From assembly GCA_905221605.1 (NCBI GenBank), contig CAJNDS010002113.1:1070524-1115523 (forward strand): a stretch of DNA of 45,000 nt, read 5' to 3'. Origin of the DNA: Symbiodinium natans (lineage: Eukaryota; Sar; Dinophyceae; Suessiales; Symbiodiniaceae). Made by a program: the position numbers and the translations under genes. The notes under the pieces were generated by a model, which searched no databases, was not told the origin of the DNA, and saw nothing but the letters and a program-made list of their open reading frames with translations. The stretch's first letter is position 1. Every line of letters starts with the position of its first letter. Below are positions 10,214 through 19,527 of the stretch, piece by piece.

Positions 10214-11334
10214 TTCATGGCTCGAGCAAACCGGAAGCACAGACCGGCAAAAACAACGCATCCGGCGCTTTTCGAAGGTGACGCCTCACGCGTTAGCAGT
10301 GGGGAGTATTATTGTATATTATTGTATATTATTGTATATTATTGTATTTTATTGTATATTATTGTATATTATTGTATACTATTGTATACTATTGTATACT
10401 ATTGTATACTATTGTATACTATTGTATATCGTTTAAAAGGTTATTCTAGTGTATGAATCAGAACTTTCAGCTGCCCCGTACTTGGTGCTACCCCAAAACC
10501 CTCGGGTTTAGGGTTTAGGGTTTAGGGTTTAGGGTTCAGGTCTCAATCCTAAAGCCGGCTAGACTTCGATATACCAGCCCAGGTGTGTAGGAAGGCATCG
10601 CGCCTTGGGCAACGACCCTTCACATGTCGAGGGAACAGTATCTTCTGAGCAAAGGCTCGGAGAGTTTAGGGCTTTTGGATGAGTTCAAATCACCCTAAAC
10701 CCTAAACCCTAAACCCTAAACCCTAAAACCTGAATCTGTTTGCCGTAGAGGCAAAGAGCAGCTGCGTCTCATGCAGCTCCGCGTGCCTTCAGGCCAGGTG
10801 CAGCTCATTGTGAGTTCGCTACTCTTGAGGGTTTTTGGGTTTAGGGTTTAGGGTTTAGGGTTTAGGGTTTAGGGCTACTAGGACCCAGAGTAGGCCCTTA
10901 TTTCCTTTTTGTTCTAGCTTGAGGTTCCCTTAGAAGCCCCTTTTAACCAAAAGGGCACCCCTTTATTCCTAGGTTGCTCCTGGGTCTAGGTGGGTCCACC
11001 ATATACTGGGCTTTGGAGTACTATACTTTAATACTTTTTTTTGTTCTGGGTTCCTCTTATTGCTACTTATTACCTAAAAAGTATATACTTTTTTTCCAGG
11101 GTCTACTCCAAAGCTAAGTATACTCTTCGTCCACCCAAAAACATGAAAGACAATAATCCCCATAGCACCCTTACAAGGAAGAATGCATTTTTGTTTTTTT
11201 TTGGGAGGAGGCTGCATAGGCAAATATTGTAGGTCAGGGTTTAGGGTTCGCGGCTGCCCGTCATCCTACAGGGTCAGATCAGCCGGAGGCGAGTGGCGCA
11301 GAGGCTTAAGAGCTGGCTGCCATGTTTCCAGTAG
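10214..11334 (+). CDS. Three-exon small basic protein or C-terminal fragment
   Basis: Exon 10214-10277 (after CTACAG; FMARANRKHRPAKTTHPALF E), exon 10751-10809 (after CCGTAGAG; KEQLRLMQLRVPSGQVQLI; donor ATT/GTGAGT) and exon 11272-11334 (after CATCCTACAG; GQISRRRVAQRLKSWLPCFQ to TAG) join in frame. If Met 10217 is the start, the product is about 60 residues and basic. The stop codon and last codons fall in the left end of a family A foldback element (11318 on), which may have supplied the stop. Introns contain the 10-bp minisatellite, TTTAGGG/CCCTAAA blocks and another family A element. Not a family I recognise. Confidence 0.48.
10313..10428. repeat. 10-bp AT-rich minisatellite (ATTGTATATT / ATTGTATACT)
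   Basis: About 12 tandem units of ATTGTAT(A/T)(T/C)T. The first half is mostly ATATT and the second half ATACT, a clean switch between two variants. It lies within the first intron of the preceding candidate gene. Confidence 0.95.
10878..10989. mobile_element. Foldback element, family A
   Basis: Ends CTAGGACCCAGAGTAGGCCC and TTGCTCCTGGGTCTAG are inverted repeats. The core has GGTTCCCTTAGAAGCCCC then AACCAAAAGGGCACCC. 112 bp, non-coding. Other copies: 313, 11318, 15148, 20384, 27012, 30193. Confidence 0.8.
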
Positions 11335-11424
11335 GCCCTTCTTCGTTTTTTTTGTTAGGTTTTAGGTTCCCTTATAAGCCGCCCTTAAACCAAAAGGGGT
11401 ACCCTTTTCATTCCTAGGCTGCTC
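11318..11424. mobile_element. Foldback element, family A
   Basis: Diverged left end (CATGTTTCCAGTAGGCCC) with the typical core GGTTCCCTTATAAGCCGCCC ... CCAAAAGGGGTACCC and right end CTAGGCTGCTCTTGGGCC. It overlaps the candidate stop codon at 11332. Confidence 0.65.
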
Positions 11425-11429
11425 TTGGG

Positions 11430-12237
11430 CCTATCTTTCCAAGAGTAGTTACGTGGGCTCTGAATATGGTCCCTTACCTCCTTCATAGGGTTCTGAAGCA
11501 TGGGCCCTTAACTTGTATAGGGTATATAAGGGGTATCCCTAAACCCTAAACCCTAAACCCTAAACCCTAAACACTAAGCCTTTGAAGGGCCCATACGAAG
11601 GGACCATGGCAGGGCGCGAATCAGCCGCATATGCGCCGTAAGCCCTAGACCCCTAAACCCTAAACCCTAAACCCTAAACCCTAAACCCTAAACCCTAAAC
11701 CCTAAACCCTAAAGGGTATCCTTGTCACCATATGGCTGGTGGCCTACCAAGATTTAAAGTGATAAAAGGTCTAGGCCCCTAAGCCCTAGACCCTGCGCAT
11801 GGGTTCTGGTGCGACTGTAGACCCCACCCTAGACCCGACCTGGAGGCACTTTCGTTGCGCTCTGGGGTTCGTAGTTCAGGGTTTAGGTTTTCGGGTTCCG
11901 TGCAGCGCAGGCCCTAAACTTTTCTGCACTTAAACCCGAAAACCAGAAGTGCAAAGCCCCAGCAGTTCTCTTCCCTGGAACTCTGGACCTGAAGAGTGCA
12001 GTGTAGGCCCCAAACTTGTCTGCATCTAAACCCCAAATCCGGAAGCGCAAAGCCCCGAGTAATGTTTTGGAAGCTCACACAATTGAGGGTAATGTTGCTA
12101 AAGGCAGTGCACCATTAAACTTTACACATTTTGAACCCGACTACACCTTTATCTCAGAACCCTAAACCCTATACCTCTGTCCCTTAGTTTGGATTTTTGG
12201 GAATAGGGTTCCCAACACCCTGAGCACACGCCTCTAG
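11430..12237. other. Family F repeat, CCCTAAA blocks, no gene seen
   Basis: A family F element spans about 11454-11620 (ATGGTCCCTTACC ... CATACGAAGGGACCATGG) and carries a CCCTAAA array in its middle (11535-11575). Sequence 11890-12060 holds two related 70-base units (TTCTGCACTTAAACCCGAAAA / TCTGCATCTAAACCCCAAAT, each followed by CCxGAAGxGCAAAGCCCC), a local duplication. I see no convincing coding island. Confidence 0.5.
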
Positions 12238-12281
12238 CTGGAACTCTCCCGCCGAGTTGTGTGGAGGTCGGGCAATGTTGC
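12238..12281 (+). CDS. Candidate internal exon
   Basis: Framed by CGCCTCTAG and a textbook donor GC/GTAAGT. In frame 1 it reads LELSRRVVWRSGNV; a second frame is also open. It is isolated, with no phase partner established. Confidence 0.35.
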
Positions 12282-13054
12282 GTAAGTCTTTGCTCCAGCC
12301 AGAAATGAAGGACTGGGTGTGTGGGAAATGTCAGGGTTTAGGGTTTAGGGTTTAGGGTTTAGGGTTTCGGGTTCAGGGTTTAGGGTTTAGGGTTTGGGGG
12401 TGGTGGGACGGGCGGGCTTAGGGTTCTGGGGTTGAGGGATGTGTTGGGTGAAGGATAGGGTCTTTGTGGAGGCCTACTGAAACCCATAGATGTCTCTCAT
12501 ATTCCCTGACTCATTGACTGCCCAACACTAAACCCTAAATCCCAAAGCCTTTAACCCCTAAACTTTTCCAACTCTAGACCTAAAACCCGATTGAAACCCT
12601 AAACACCCGCGGGATCCCCTACCGCCCCCGATCAAAGGTACTGACGTGAGCTGAGCGTAAGTGTTAGAGTTGCAGGGTGTAAGGGATGCCTAACACACTT
12701 GCTGCCGAACGAAAAGGAAACCGAACTTGAGAGGGTTCAGGGTTGAGGGATTTAGGCCCCCTCCTTCGGGCCTGAATGCCCTAACACGCCAGTGCTTGAA
12801 GCTTGAGTTTTTTTAACCCCTGGAACCCCACAGGAGTGGGTTTAGGGGTTTGGGTTTAGGGGCGGGTTTCGGGGCGAAGGACCCAAAACCTAGTTTTGTG
12901 TAGGTTGCCTCAGAACTGGGCTTTGGGCTGCTTATAGGGTTTGGGGTGTTGCTGGAGTTCCACGAGCTCACAAAGTGGGTGTAGGCTCGGGTTCAGGGGT
13001 TTCGGCGTTCCGGGGTTTAGGGTTTTGAGGTTTCGGGCCTTGCGGCTGCAGGGC

Positions 13055-13057
<3 letters not shown>

Positions 13058-13088
<31 letters not shown>
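13058..13088. repeat. 31-base poly-G tract
   Basis: Uninterrupted G31 directly after CTTA. Comparable tracts: G31 at 16834-16864, G20 at 17259-17278 and G38 at 30001-30038. Confidence 0.95.
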
Positions 13089-13090
<2 letters not shown>

Positions 13091-13355
13091 GGGTTTTAGG
13101 CTTCAGGTGACACCTGCTTGAACGACCTTTTTTCCCTTGTAATAAGACAACACGCACAGGCAAAAAGCAAAGCAACAACTGTCACGGACCTGATAGCTGT
13201 CTTGGAGCATCAGCGTGCATCGTGAGCGCAGTTCTTGTTGTTGTCGGGCTTTAGCATCAGACCCCGAGAGTGCGGGGTTCCACTTTTTAGGCTTACCTAG
13301 ATCAAACCCTAAACCCTAAACCCTAAACCCTAAACCCTAAACCCTAAACCCCAAC

Positions 13356-13438
13356 ATGGCAGGCGCAGCACTTTTGAACGCGTCGTCGCAGGAGCGGGCT
13401 CGAAAGCAAGTTCGGTTTCCTGAGCACAGCGAGACATG
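13356..13438 (+). CDS. Candidate first coding exon
   Basis: ATG at 13356 opens 27 codons, MAGAALLNASSQERARKQVR..., ending in phase 2 at the GT of a TTTAGGG block (ACATG/GTTTAG). CCCTAAA abuts upstream. Third positions are GC-rich and the context CCAACATGG suits a start. The island 14352 onwards can continue in matching phase (ISQGHAVSAQ...) but that frame looks poorer than the alternative there. Confidence 0.47.
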
Positions 13439-13552
13439 GTTTAGGGTTTAGGGTTTAGGGTTTAGGGTCTAGGGTTTAGGGTTTAGGGTGGTATCCTTAA
13501 GGCTGAAAAGCTAAGGCTAGGACATGTCTGCAGCACATGCTTCTTAGAGACG

Positions 13553-13654
13553 CCCTAAAGGGCCATGTACCTGAATGGGGAATACTTGGGCCTTAACGTA
13601 CCTCCTATTTTTGGGATTTTGGGGCCCAAGTACAGAATGATAAGGGACCCTTAG
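13553..13654. mobile_element. Foldback element, family C
   Basis: CCCTAAAGGGCCATGTACCTGAATGGGGAA ... GGCCCAAGTACAGAATGATAAGGGACCCTTAG matches the copies at 20081 and 41779. Its ends contain CCCTAA/TTAGGG-like words. Confidence 0.7.
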
Positions 13655-13876
13655 ACAGGAATCTGCATGCCGATGCCTAAATGGCCCTGCTTCGAAAAAA
13701 AATCTGATTCTACCTCAGCAGAAACTTACCAGAATCGTGTTTAGTTTGTTTATCTGAGGGGTCGCTCGTGGACGTGCCACCCGATTTTAAGGGTCGAGGG
13801 TGTGACTTGGCCGAGGCCAGTTTCAGGGCTTCAGGTCCTGTGGGTTTAAGACTGAGGCTTGCGCCCTAAAACCTTG

Positions 13877-13969
13877 GGATGTTCCCCTTACACTAACCGT
13901 CCTTATTCGGGATTATCATCGGGGGAACCATCATGCCTACTAAGGACTGATAGTATAAGGGGGAACCCC
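13877..13969. mobile_element. Foldback element, family D
   Basis: Ends GGATGTTCCCCTTACACTAA and TAGTATAAGGGGGAACCCC are inverted. The interior carries GTCCTTA...GGGGGAACCATCATG...AAGGAC. A close copy is at 22471 and half of one at 43741. Confidence 0.75.
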
Positions 13970-14104
13970 AACCTAAAGCCTGTAAACTCTGAACCTTGAG
14001 TTCTCAACCCCTCAGTCAGGAGTTTTCGTCGCCATAAACCGGCGTTACTGGAGAGGATCTGAAGCGGCATGTTCAGTGCAGGGTTTAGGGCATGGGTGTG
14101 GTGC

Positions 14105-14229
14105 TGGGATTTGGGCAGGGCTTCGTAGTAGTTGGTAGGCTGCTGCACTTTGTAGCAGAAGGCCTCGCTGTGCAGATCCGACGCGGTGAGCATGTATATA
14201 CGAGTCAGGCAGTGAGTTCCATGCTCCAT
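14105..14229 (-). CDS. Possible minus-strand exon
   Basis: On the minus strand 14229 to about 14105 reads MEHGTHCLTRIYMLTASDLH then SEAFCYKVQQ..., with GC-rich third positions and no low complexity, before the frame runs into repeat-derived and family D sequence. It is the only minus-strand island that looks coding to me. No clear splice sites. Confidence 0.25.
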
Positions 14230-14351
14230 GCGCTCGAGCCTTGCTTCATGGCAAGAGAGCGATGGTGAAGGTTTAGGATTTAGGATTTAGGGTTTAGGGT
14301 TTAGGGTTTCGGGTTCAGGGTTTAGGGTTTAGGGTTTAGGGTCATGTGCAG

Positions 14352-14410
14352 CATTTCTCAAGGGCATGCTGTTTCGGCGCAGGATCGTGGAACCCTGTCT
14401 GGCGCAATAA
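14352..14410 (+). CDS. Candidate terminal exon
   Basis: After CATGTGCAG the best frame reads FLKGMLFRRRIVEPCLAQ to TAA at 14408. TTTAGGG lies upstream and CCCTAAA downstream. A second frame reads on to a TAG further downstream. Confidence 0.33.
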
Positions 14411-14505
14411 ACGCCCGTAGCTAGGCTGGCCGCCTGATGGCCTTCCCTAAACCCTAAACCTGAACCCCAGACCCTAAACCCTTTTGTTTACCTCTTTAGT
14501 TGCAG

Positions 14506-14579
14506 ATCGCTGCGCGCACAGGAATCCTGCCTACGCGCAACCTATACTTAGTGGCATCGCTGAATCTGCCATGGAGAAA
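14506..14579 (+). CDS. Candidate internal exon
   Basis: Follows TTTAGTTGCAG and ends at GT 14580. Two frames are open: IAARTGILPTRNLYLV... and RCAHRNPAYAQPILSGIAES.... Neither is fixed by a neighbour, so only the boundaries are claimed. Confidence 0.33.
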
Positions 14580-14908
14580 GTCCCTTAAGCTCCTGAAGCC
14601 AGAAACTCCAACACCCCACAACCCCCGGAGCCTGAAGCCCTATGCTTTCAAACCCTAAACCCTAAACCCTAAACCCTAAACCCTAAACCCTAAGCCTTGA
14701 TGTTGGATCCCGGATCGTTCACTTGGGCACTCCCGAGGATGAGAATATCGGGTTTTCTTTAAAATAGGCATACCCTTTCTGGCGGGGGTGTCTAGAATAA
14801 GGATTGTAGTATGCGGGTGTCTATTGGAGGTAACCCTCAGCCCTAAACCCTAAACCCCAAACCCTAAACCCTAAGCCTTAAACCCTAAACCCTAAACCCT
14901 ACGTCCAG

Positions 14909-15151
14909 GCACCCTGAAAATCGACCCTTCGGCCCGACCCTTCCATCAATATCAGGGTTTAGGGTTTCGGGTTTAGTTTTTAGGGTTTAGGACCTAGGGG
15001 TTGAGGTAGGGTACTACCTTGCTGTTTTTGGGGTGCTTACAGGATATGGCTCCTCACAGGAATTCTTGTGTGTGTCTACCGGCTGTCCCTTTGGGGCCTT
15101 TGGGGAGATACTGAACAACACCTGCTTCATCTGGGCGTAGAGAGTTCCTAG
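14909..15151 (+). CDS. Two candidate exons ending at a family A element
   Basis: Exon 14909-14956 (after GTCCAG) reads TLKIDPSARPFHQYQ and ends at the GT of a TTTAGGG block. Exon from 15060 (after CTCACAG) continues in phase as ILVCVYRLSLWGLWGDTEQH... to TAG at 15149, inside the left end of the family A element. A competing frame reads EFLCVSTGCPFGAFGEILNN... to TAG at 15138 and looks equally good. The real frame is unresolved. Confidence 0.35.
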
Positions 15152-15291
15152 GACCGGGAGTAGGCACCCTTTTTTCCTTTTTTAGGGTTGGGTGGGGTCC
15201 CTTATAATCCCCTTAAAACCAAAAAGGGTTACTCCCGGGTCTAGTAGCCAAACCCTAAACCCTAAACCCTTGGGTTACTCCCGGGTCTAGG
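15148..15291. mobile_element. Foldback element, family A, with duplicated right end around a CCCTAAA array
   Basis: The element runs CTAGGACCGGGAGTAGGC ... GGGTTACTCCCGGGTCTAG (15148-15244). After TAGCCAAACCCTAAACCCTAAACCCTT the same right end GGGTTACTCCCGGGTCTAG occurs again (15273-15291). The heptamer array therefore sits between two copies of one element end. Confidence 0.8.
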
Positions 15292-15784
15292 TTCTGAAGA
15301 AGAGGCGCTTAGGTTATTCTAGGACATCTGAGGTTCCCAAATTCAGCGTTTAGGGTTTAGGGACCGACAGTATGCTCTGCAAAGCCTATGGAGAGTGCGA
15401 GGTCTCAACTGAGGTTGTGCAGGGGTGGGGGTTCAGGTTTAAAGTTCAGGACTTAGGATTCTTGGGGTGATTGATCTGTGTTTTGGGGTCTTTGGGGTTT
15501 GGGAATGTCGAGGCTTAAGGCTTCTAGGGCTTAAGATTACTTAGGGATTTGGGGTTTGGACTCTTTTTAGGGGTTCGCCCTTAGGCGCGATCTTCACGAA
15601 GCCCTAAAACCTCTAAACCACAGGCCCTGGGAGCCAATAAAGGAGCCCTGAACCGAGTCCTGCACCCAAAGCCTTTCCCAAAATCCGCCCCAAACCCTAC
15701 ACCCTACACCTTAAATCCTAAACCCTAAACCCAAAGCCCTAAACCCTAAACCCTAAACCCTAAACCCTAAACACCCCTGCGCAG

Positions 15785-15840
15785 ACAATCAGCACGTTCA
15801 TGTCCAAGCGGAAGAGGAAGATGTTCGCCATGGGCCCAGG
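15785..15840 (+). CDS. Candidate internal exon, basic
   Basis: After CTGCGCAG, 18 codons read TISTFMSKRKRKMFAMGP with a donor GT at 15841. CCCTAAA is directly upstream and TTTCGGG/TTTAGGG-like sequence downstream. Good GC3; the SKRKRK run could be a nuclear signal, but this is only a fragment. No phase partner established. Confidence 0.43.
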
Positions 15841-16120
15841 GTCGGGGGTTTCGGGTTTAAGTTTCAGAGTTCCCGTTCTGAAGGTTCAGAATTCAAGGTC
15901 CTTGGAGTTTAATGTTGTATCCTGATTAGTGTGCTCCCCCGGAATTGTGGAAAAAAAATCAAAAATTATTCAGGGGGATCTATTTGAGGAGGACCCCCGG
16001 AATTGTGAAAAAAAATCGGGCGATGCAAAATTTCGGCGAGGCTGTCGAATGGTGTTGTCGTCCATAAATCGCTTCTGAACCGAGCCTGAGAGACCAAAGA
16101 TCAAAAGTTTAAAGACTGAA

Positions 16121-16545
16121 ACCTTGAGGCCTGAGGTTGTCGGGCCCTGAAATCTTCAGTCTCCAGGCCGGGCCCAGGGCTAAGATTTCCTTATTAAATT
16201 CTTTTGTACCGAGGCCGGGCAATCAAATTTCAAAGGGGGTAGTCCAGCAGCTGCCCGGATGCCGTATAATATAAAAGTTTGCTCCCCCGGAGTTATATAT
16301 TTTTTTGCGGGCTAGTTGGGTTTGGATCCAGAGGCCTAAGGGCTGAGGTTTCCTAAACCTTGAGGCCTGAGGTTGTCGGGCCCTGAAATCTTCAGCCTCC
16401 AGGCCAGACCCAAAACTAAGATTTCCTTATAAAATTCTTTTGTACCGAGGCCGGGCAATCAAATTTCAAAGGGGGTAGTCCAGCAGCTGCCCGGATGCCG
16501 TATAATATAAAAAGTTTGCTCCCCCGGAATTATATGTTTTTTGCG
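16121..16545. repeat. Tandem duplication, offset 236 bp, about 190 bp conserved
   Basis: Copy 1 (16121-16310) and copy 2 (16357-16545) share ACCTTGAGGCCTGAGGTTGT through GCCGTATAATATAAA and GTTTGCTCCCCCGGA(G/A)TTATAT with few differences. The word GCTCCCCCGGAATTGTG also occurs upstream at 15936 and near 15990. No coding frame. There are no heptamer arrays within the copies. Confidence 0.93.
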
Positions 16546-16560
16546 GGCTGGCTTGGTTGG

Positions 16561-16760
16561 GATAGATGGATCCCCTTTAAATTCATATAAACTCATCCCT
16601 CTTAAAATCGTATGGATCCCTCTTAATTTCATATAGTCTCACCCCGTTTAGAATCATATGGATCCCTTTTACACTCATACGAGCTCATCCCTTTTAAAAT
16701 CATATGGATCATATGGATCCCTTTTAAATTCATATAAACTCATCCCTTTTAAAATCATAT
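16561..16760. repeat. AT-rich tandem repeat, unit about 54 bp
   Basis: Repeats of TTCATATAAACTCATCCCTT + TTAAAATCATATGGATCCCTTTTAAA, about four diverged units. A related AAAATCATATGAACCC fragment lies at about 3857. Confidence 0.9.
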
Positions 16761-16769
16761 AAAACCAGA

Positions 16770-16831
16770 CCCCCCCCCCCCCCCAAATTGCCCCCCGCCC
16801 CCCCCCCACACTAAAGAGCGGGATCCTTTCG

Positions 16832-16864
<33 letters not shown>
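16770..16864. repeat. Poly-C then poly-G homopolymers
   Basis: Two C-rich runs (16770-16784, 16791-16807) and G31 (16834-16864) face each other 27 bases apart, a C-run/G-run inverted pair. The flank words CACACTAAAGAGCGG and CACACTAATCAGC resemble CACACTAAAGGAGG next to the G/C run at 3917-3932. Confidence 0.9.
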
Positions 16865-16868
<4 letters not shown>

Positions 16869-16988
16869 CTAATCAGCAGACAACATTAGGGTTTAGGGTT
16901 TAGGTTTAGGGGTTAGGGTTTAGGGTTTGGGGTTTGGGGTTTGGGGTTAGGGTAAACCGGAACCCCATGCCCCAGTCCCCGACTGTAG

Positions 16989-17027
16989 CTGCCACTTACG
17001 CTGCTCGGAGCACGAGAGTCAGTGCTG
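16989..17027 (+). CDS. Weak candidate exon
   Basis: AG-bounded island between repeat blocks, ending at GT of GTTTAGG. All three frames are open, so no protein is claimed. Confidence 0.2.
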
Positions 17028-17117
17028 GTTTAGGGGATCGGTTGCTTTAGGGCCTGGGGGCCCTAAACCCTAAACCCTAAACCCTAAACCCTAAACCCTA
17101 AACCCTAAACCCTACAG

Positions 17118-17205
17118 ATCCAAGGGGAAATGGCTGAAGCGTTTTGATTTGTCTGCTATCAGACTATGGAATCCCGTACCCTGGCATGAACATCGCACCT
17201 TATTC
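17118..17205 (+). CDS. Candidate exon running into a family A remnant
   Basis: After CCTACAG, one frame reads SKGKWLKRFDLSAIRLWNPV... . The 3' part (TTATTCCTAGGTTTCTCTTGGG) matches the right end of family A elements, so the exon probably ends before about 17200. CCCTAAA is immediately upstream. Confidence 0.3.
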
Positions 17206-17405
17206 CTAGGTTTCTCTTGGGTTGTTCGAGGCCTCTATTGATGGGTACTTTTTTTTGCGGGGGGGGGGGGGGGGGGGGTTTGGCCATCAAGCAACCTAGT
17301 CTCCTGAAAGCAGGCACTCCCAAACCTAAGCTCTGAACCCTGAACCCTGAACCCAAAACCGAACACCCTAAGACCTAAGCCTAAAGCCTAGACTCTGAGC
17401 CCTAG

Positions 17406-17490
17406 CTTCATTGAGGTGGCAGACCTCCGGTTCATTTCCGACTGGGCAACTTTGCTGCAAGTCTACAAGAGCCAAGTGGTAGCGGTCTAG
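17406..17490 (+). CDS. Candidate terminal exon
   Basis: After GAGCCCTAG, 27 codons read FIEVADLRFISDWATLLQVY then KSQVVAV to TAG at 17488. Balanced amphipathic composition; C-strand heptamers upstream, G-strand downstream. Family not recognised. Confidence 0.43.
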
Positions 17491-18859
17491 GGTTTCGGGC
17501 TTCGGATTCAGGGTTTAGGGTTTTTTGATTGATTTGGGGTTCCTGCATTATAACTACTACATGTGGGGGGGGAACCTGTTTTTCATAGTTTTTGGCAGGT
17601 TTAGTTGCATGCCCAGGCCTCTTTCATTGTAACGAAGCAACAGACACATGGACACCCTCAATACAACATGGCTACGGACCCTAAACCCTAAACCCGCAAC
17701 CCTGAACCCCAATACAACATGGCTACTAAGCGGCCCAGTCCGTTGCCCCGAGTGTAGTATGCAGAGACATGGAGTTCAGATATATTTTGGGTTCCTAGGG
17801 TTTCGGGGTTTTCTGGGTTTAGGGGGTTTGGGGGGTTTTCTGGGTTCAGGGGGCTCAGAGCTTGCACTACAAGAGATGTCATTCCATGTGACTTGATGGC
17901 AGGTGGTTATCATCTTCAGCCTCTTCATCGTAGGCTCTTCCCTGCCTGCTCACCGTGCCTTAAGCGGCCCCCGCTCGACCCTTAAAGAAGCCCCCGCTGC
18001 CCCCCACATGCCGTGTGTTTTGGGAGTTCTGAAAAAACATAAGCCCTGAACGCTAAACCCTAAACCCTAAGCCCTAAGCCCTAAGCCCCAAACCCTACCC
18101 CCTTATACTGACGGGCTGTAGCCTACAGCAGTTTCAGGGTTCTGTTAGTCCCTAGCCATAGGGGTGGAGAGTTCTGGGGCCCCTTGGTCCTTGAGTTTCG
18201 GGACGCCGTTTGTCCCTAAAGCTAAAGTCGTTTCGGGTTCAGGGTTTAGGGTAGTTGCATGGTCCATTGTTTTGATCAAGGGAACCCTCATATACCCCTT
18301 GTACGCAAGGGCCCATACTTCAGAACCCTTTCAAGAAGGTAAGGGACCATACTTAGATGAACGGAGCTGCTTCTCTTACTTCGCCAGAAAGTTGAGCATG
18401 ACGTTATACCCTAAAGCCTAAACCCTGAACCCCAAACCCTAAACCCTAAACCCTAAACCCCATCTTGTGGGAGTGATGAGAGTGTACCATGTCTCTAGTC
18501 TCACACCCTGGCTGCTGGAGAAGTAAGGCCTCTAAGGGAAGGTACATGGTTTAGGGGTTGAGGGTTTAGGGTTTAGGGTTTAGGGTTTAGGGGTCCCTTA
18601 GTTAAAGGGTTCTCAAGTAGGCGCCCTTGGGGTTTATAGGGTATATAAGAGGTATATCATAAGGTTTCCAGAAATTAGGGCCCATATATGAAGGGACCAT
18701 GTAACTACCTAGGGAAGCTTAGGAAGTTTTGGGGAGCCGTGGGGAGTATTAGGGAGTCTTGCCCTTGAACCCCGAATCCCTAAACCCTAAACCCTAAACC
18801 CTAAACCCTAAACCTCCCTTAAGGAACCCATAATAAGAGCCATGTCAGTGAGCGCGCAG
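17491..18859. other. Repeats with two family F elements; no firm exon
   Basis: Family F elements lie at about 18258-18355 and 18590-18712 (shared TATACCCC/GTATATAAG core and AAGGGACCAT end). An AG-to-GT island at 17903-17929 (VVIIFSLFI) and an open run ending TAA near 18523 (...VYHVSSLTPWLLEK) are possible exons but too weak to call. The long open frames at 17648, 17688 and 18164 are built on repeats. Confidence 0.45.
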
Positions 18860-18957
18860 GCTACTTCATCCTCATTCAGCAGGCCTGGATAGCTCTCCAC
18901 CGGCCCCCAAAAGCCTTAAACATCCCAGCTGCCCCGAAGCTGGTAAAGTTCGCGTAG
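18860..18957 (+). CDS. Candidate terminal exon
   Basis: After AGCGCGCAG, 31 codons read YFILIQQAWIALHRPPKALN then IPAAPKLVKFA to TAG at 18955. The first half looks well coded; the second half is Pro/Ala/Lys-rich and could be drifting non-coding sequence. Confidence 0.38.
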
Positions 18958-19315
18958 CCCCAAACCCTAAACCCTAAACCCTAAACCCTAAACCCTAAAC
19001 CCTAAACTCTCGGGTTAGAGTTCCCTTGTCATCACCGTCACTACGCCGCCCGAAAGGTTCTGTTTTCGTGCTGAAAAAATTGGGGACTCCAGTCTCCTTC
19101 AAACACCATGAGTTCACGTTCTTAGGGTTCTCCATGCGGTGCGGGTGTCTCAGGAAATCTCTGGCTAAACCCTAAACCCTGAACCCTAAATATACACCCT
19201 AAACCCTGAGCCCGACGCCCTAAACCCTAAACCCTGAATGTTCCGGATGCACAGGCCAAAGTTTGACGGTGTGTATTCTCAAGTGAGAACGTTGCTTTGT
19301 ACTGGCCTGGGGTAG

Positions 19316-19430
19316 TGCCGTGGGGTTGGACTGACACCCACTACATCCTTTTCGGGGTTCCGGGCTCCGATTCGTCCACACTCTACACGAAGCTGCAGCC
19401 CTCTCAAACCCCTGAAATACCCACCATCAG
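19316..19430 (+). CDS. Candidate exon
   Basis: After GGGGTAG, one frame reads PWGWTDTHYILFGVPGSDSS then TLYTKLQPSQ..., ending at CATCAG/GTTTAG. Another frame is also open across the island, and no neighbour fixes the phase. Confidence 0.28.
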
Positions 19431-19527
19431 GTTTAGTTTAGGGTTTATAGGGCCGGCCTTGCTTCCCCCTCCCTAAACCCTAAATCCTAAACCCTAAGCC
19501 CTAAACCCTAAGCCCTCAGCCACGCAG

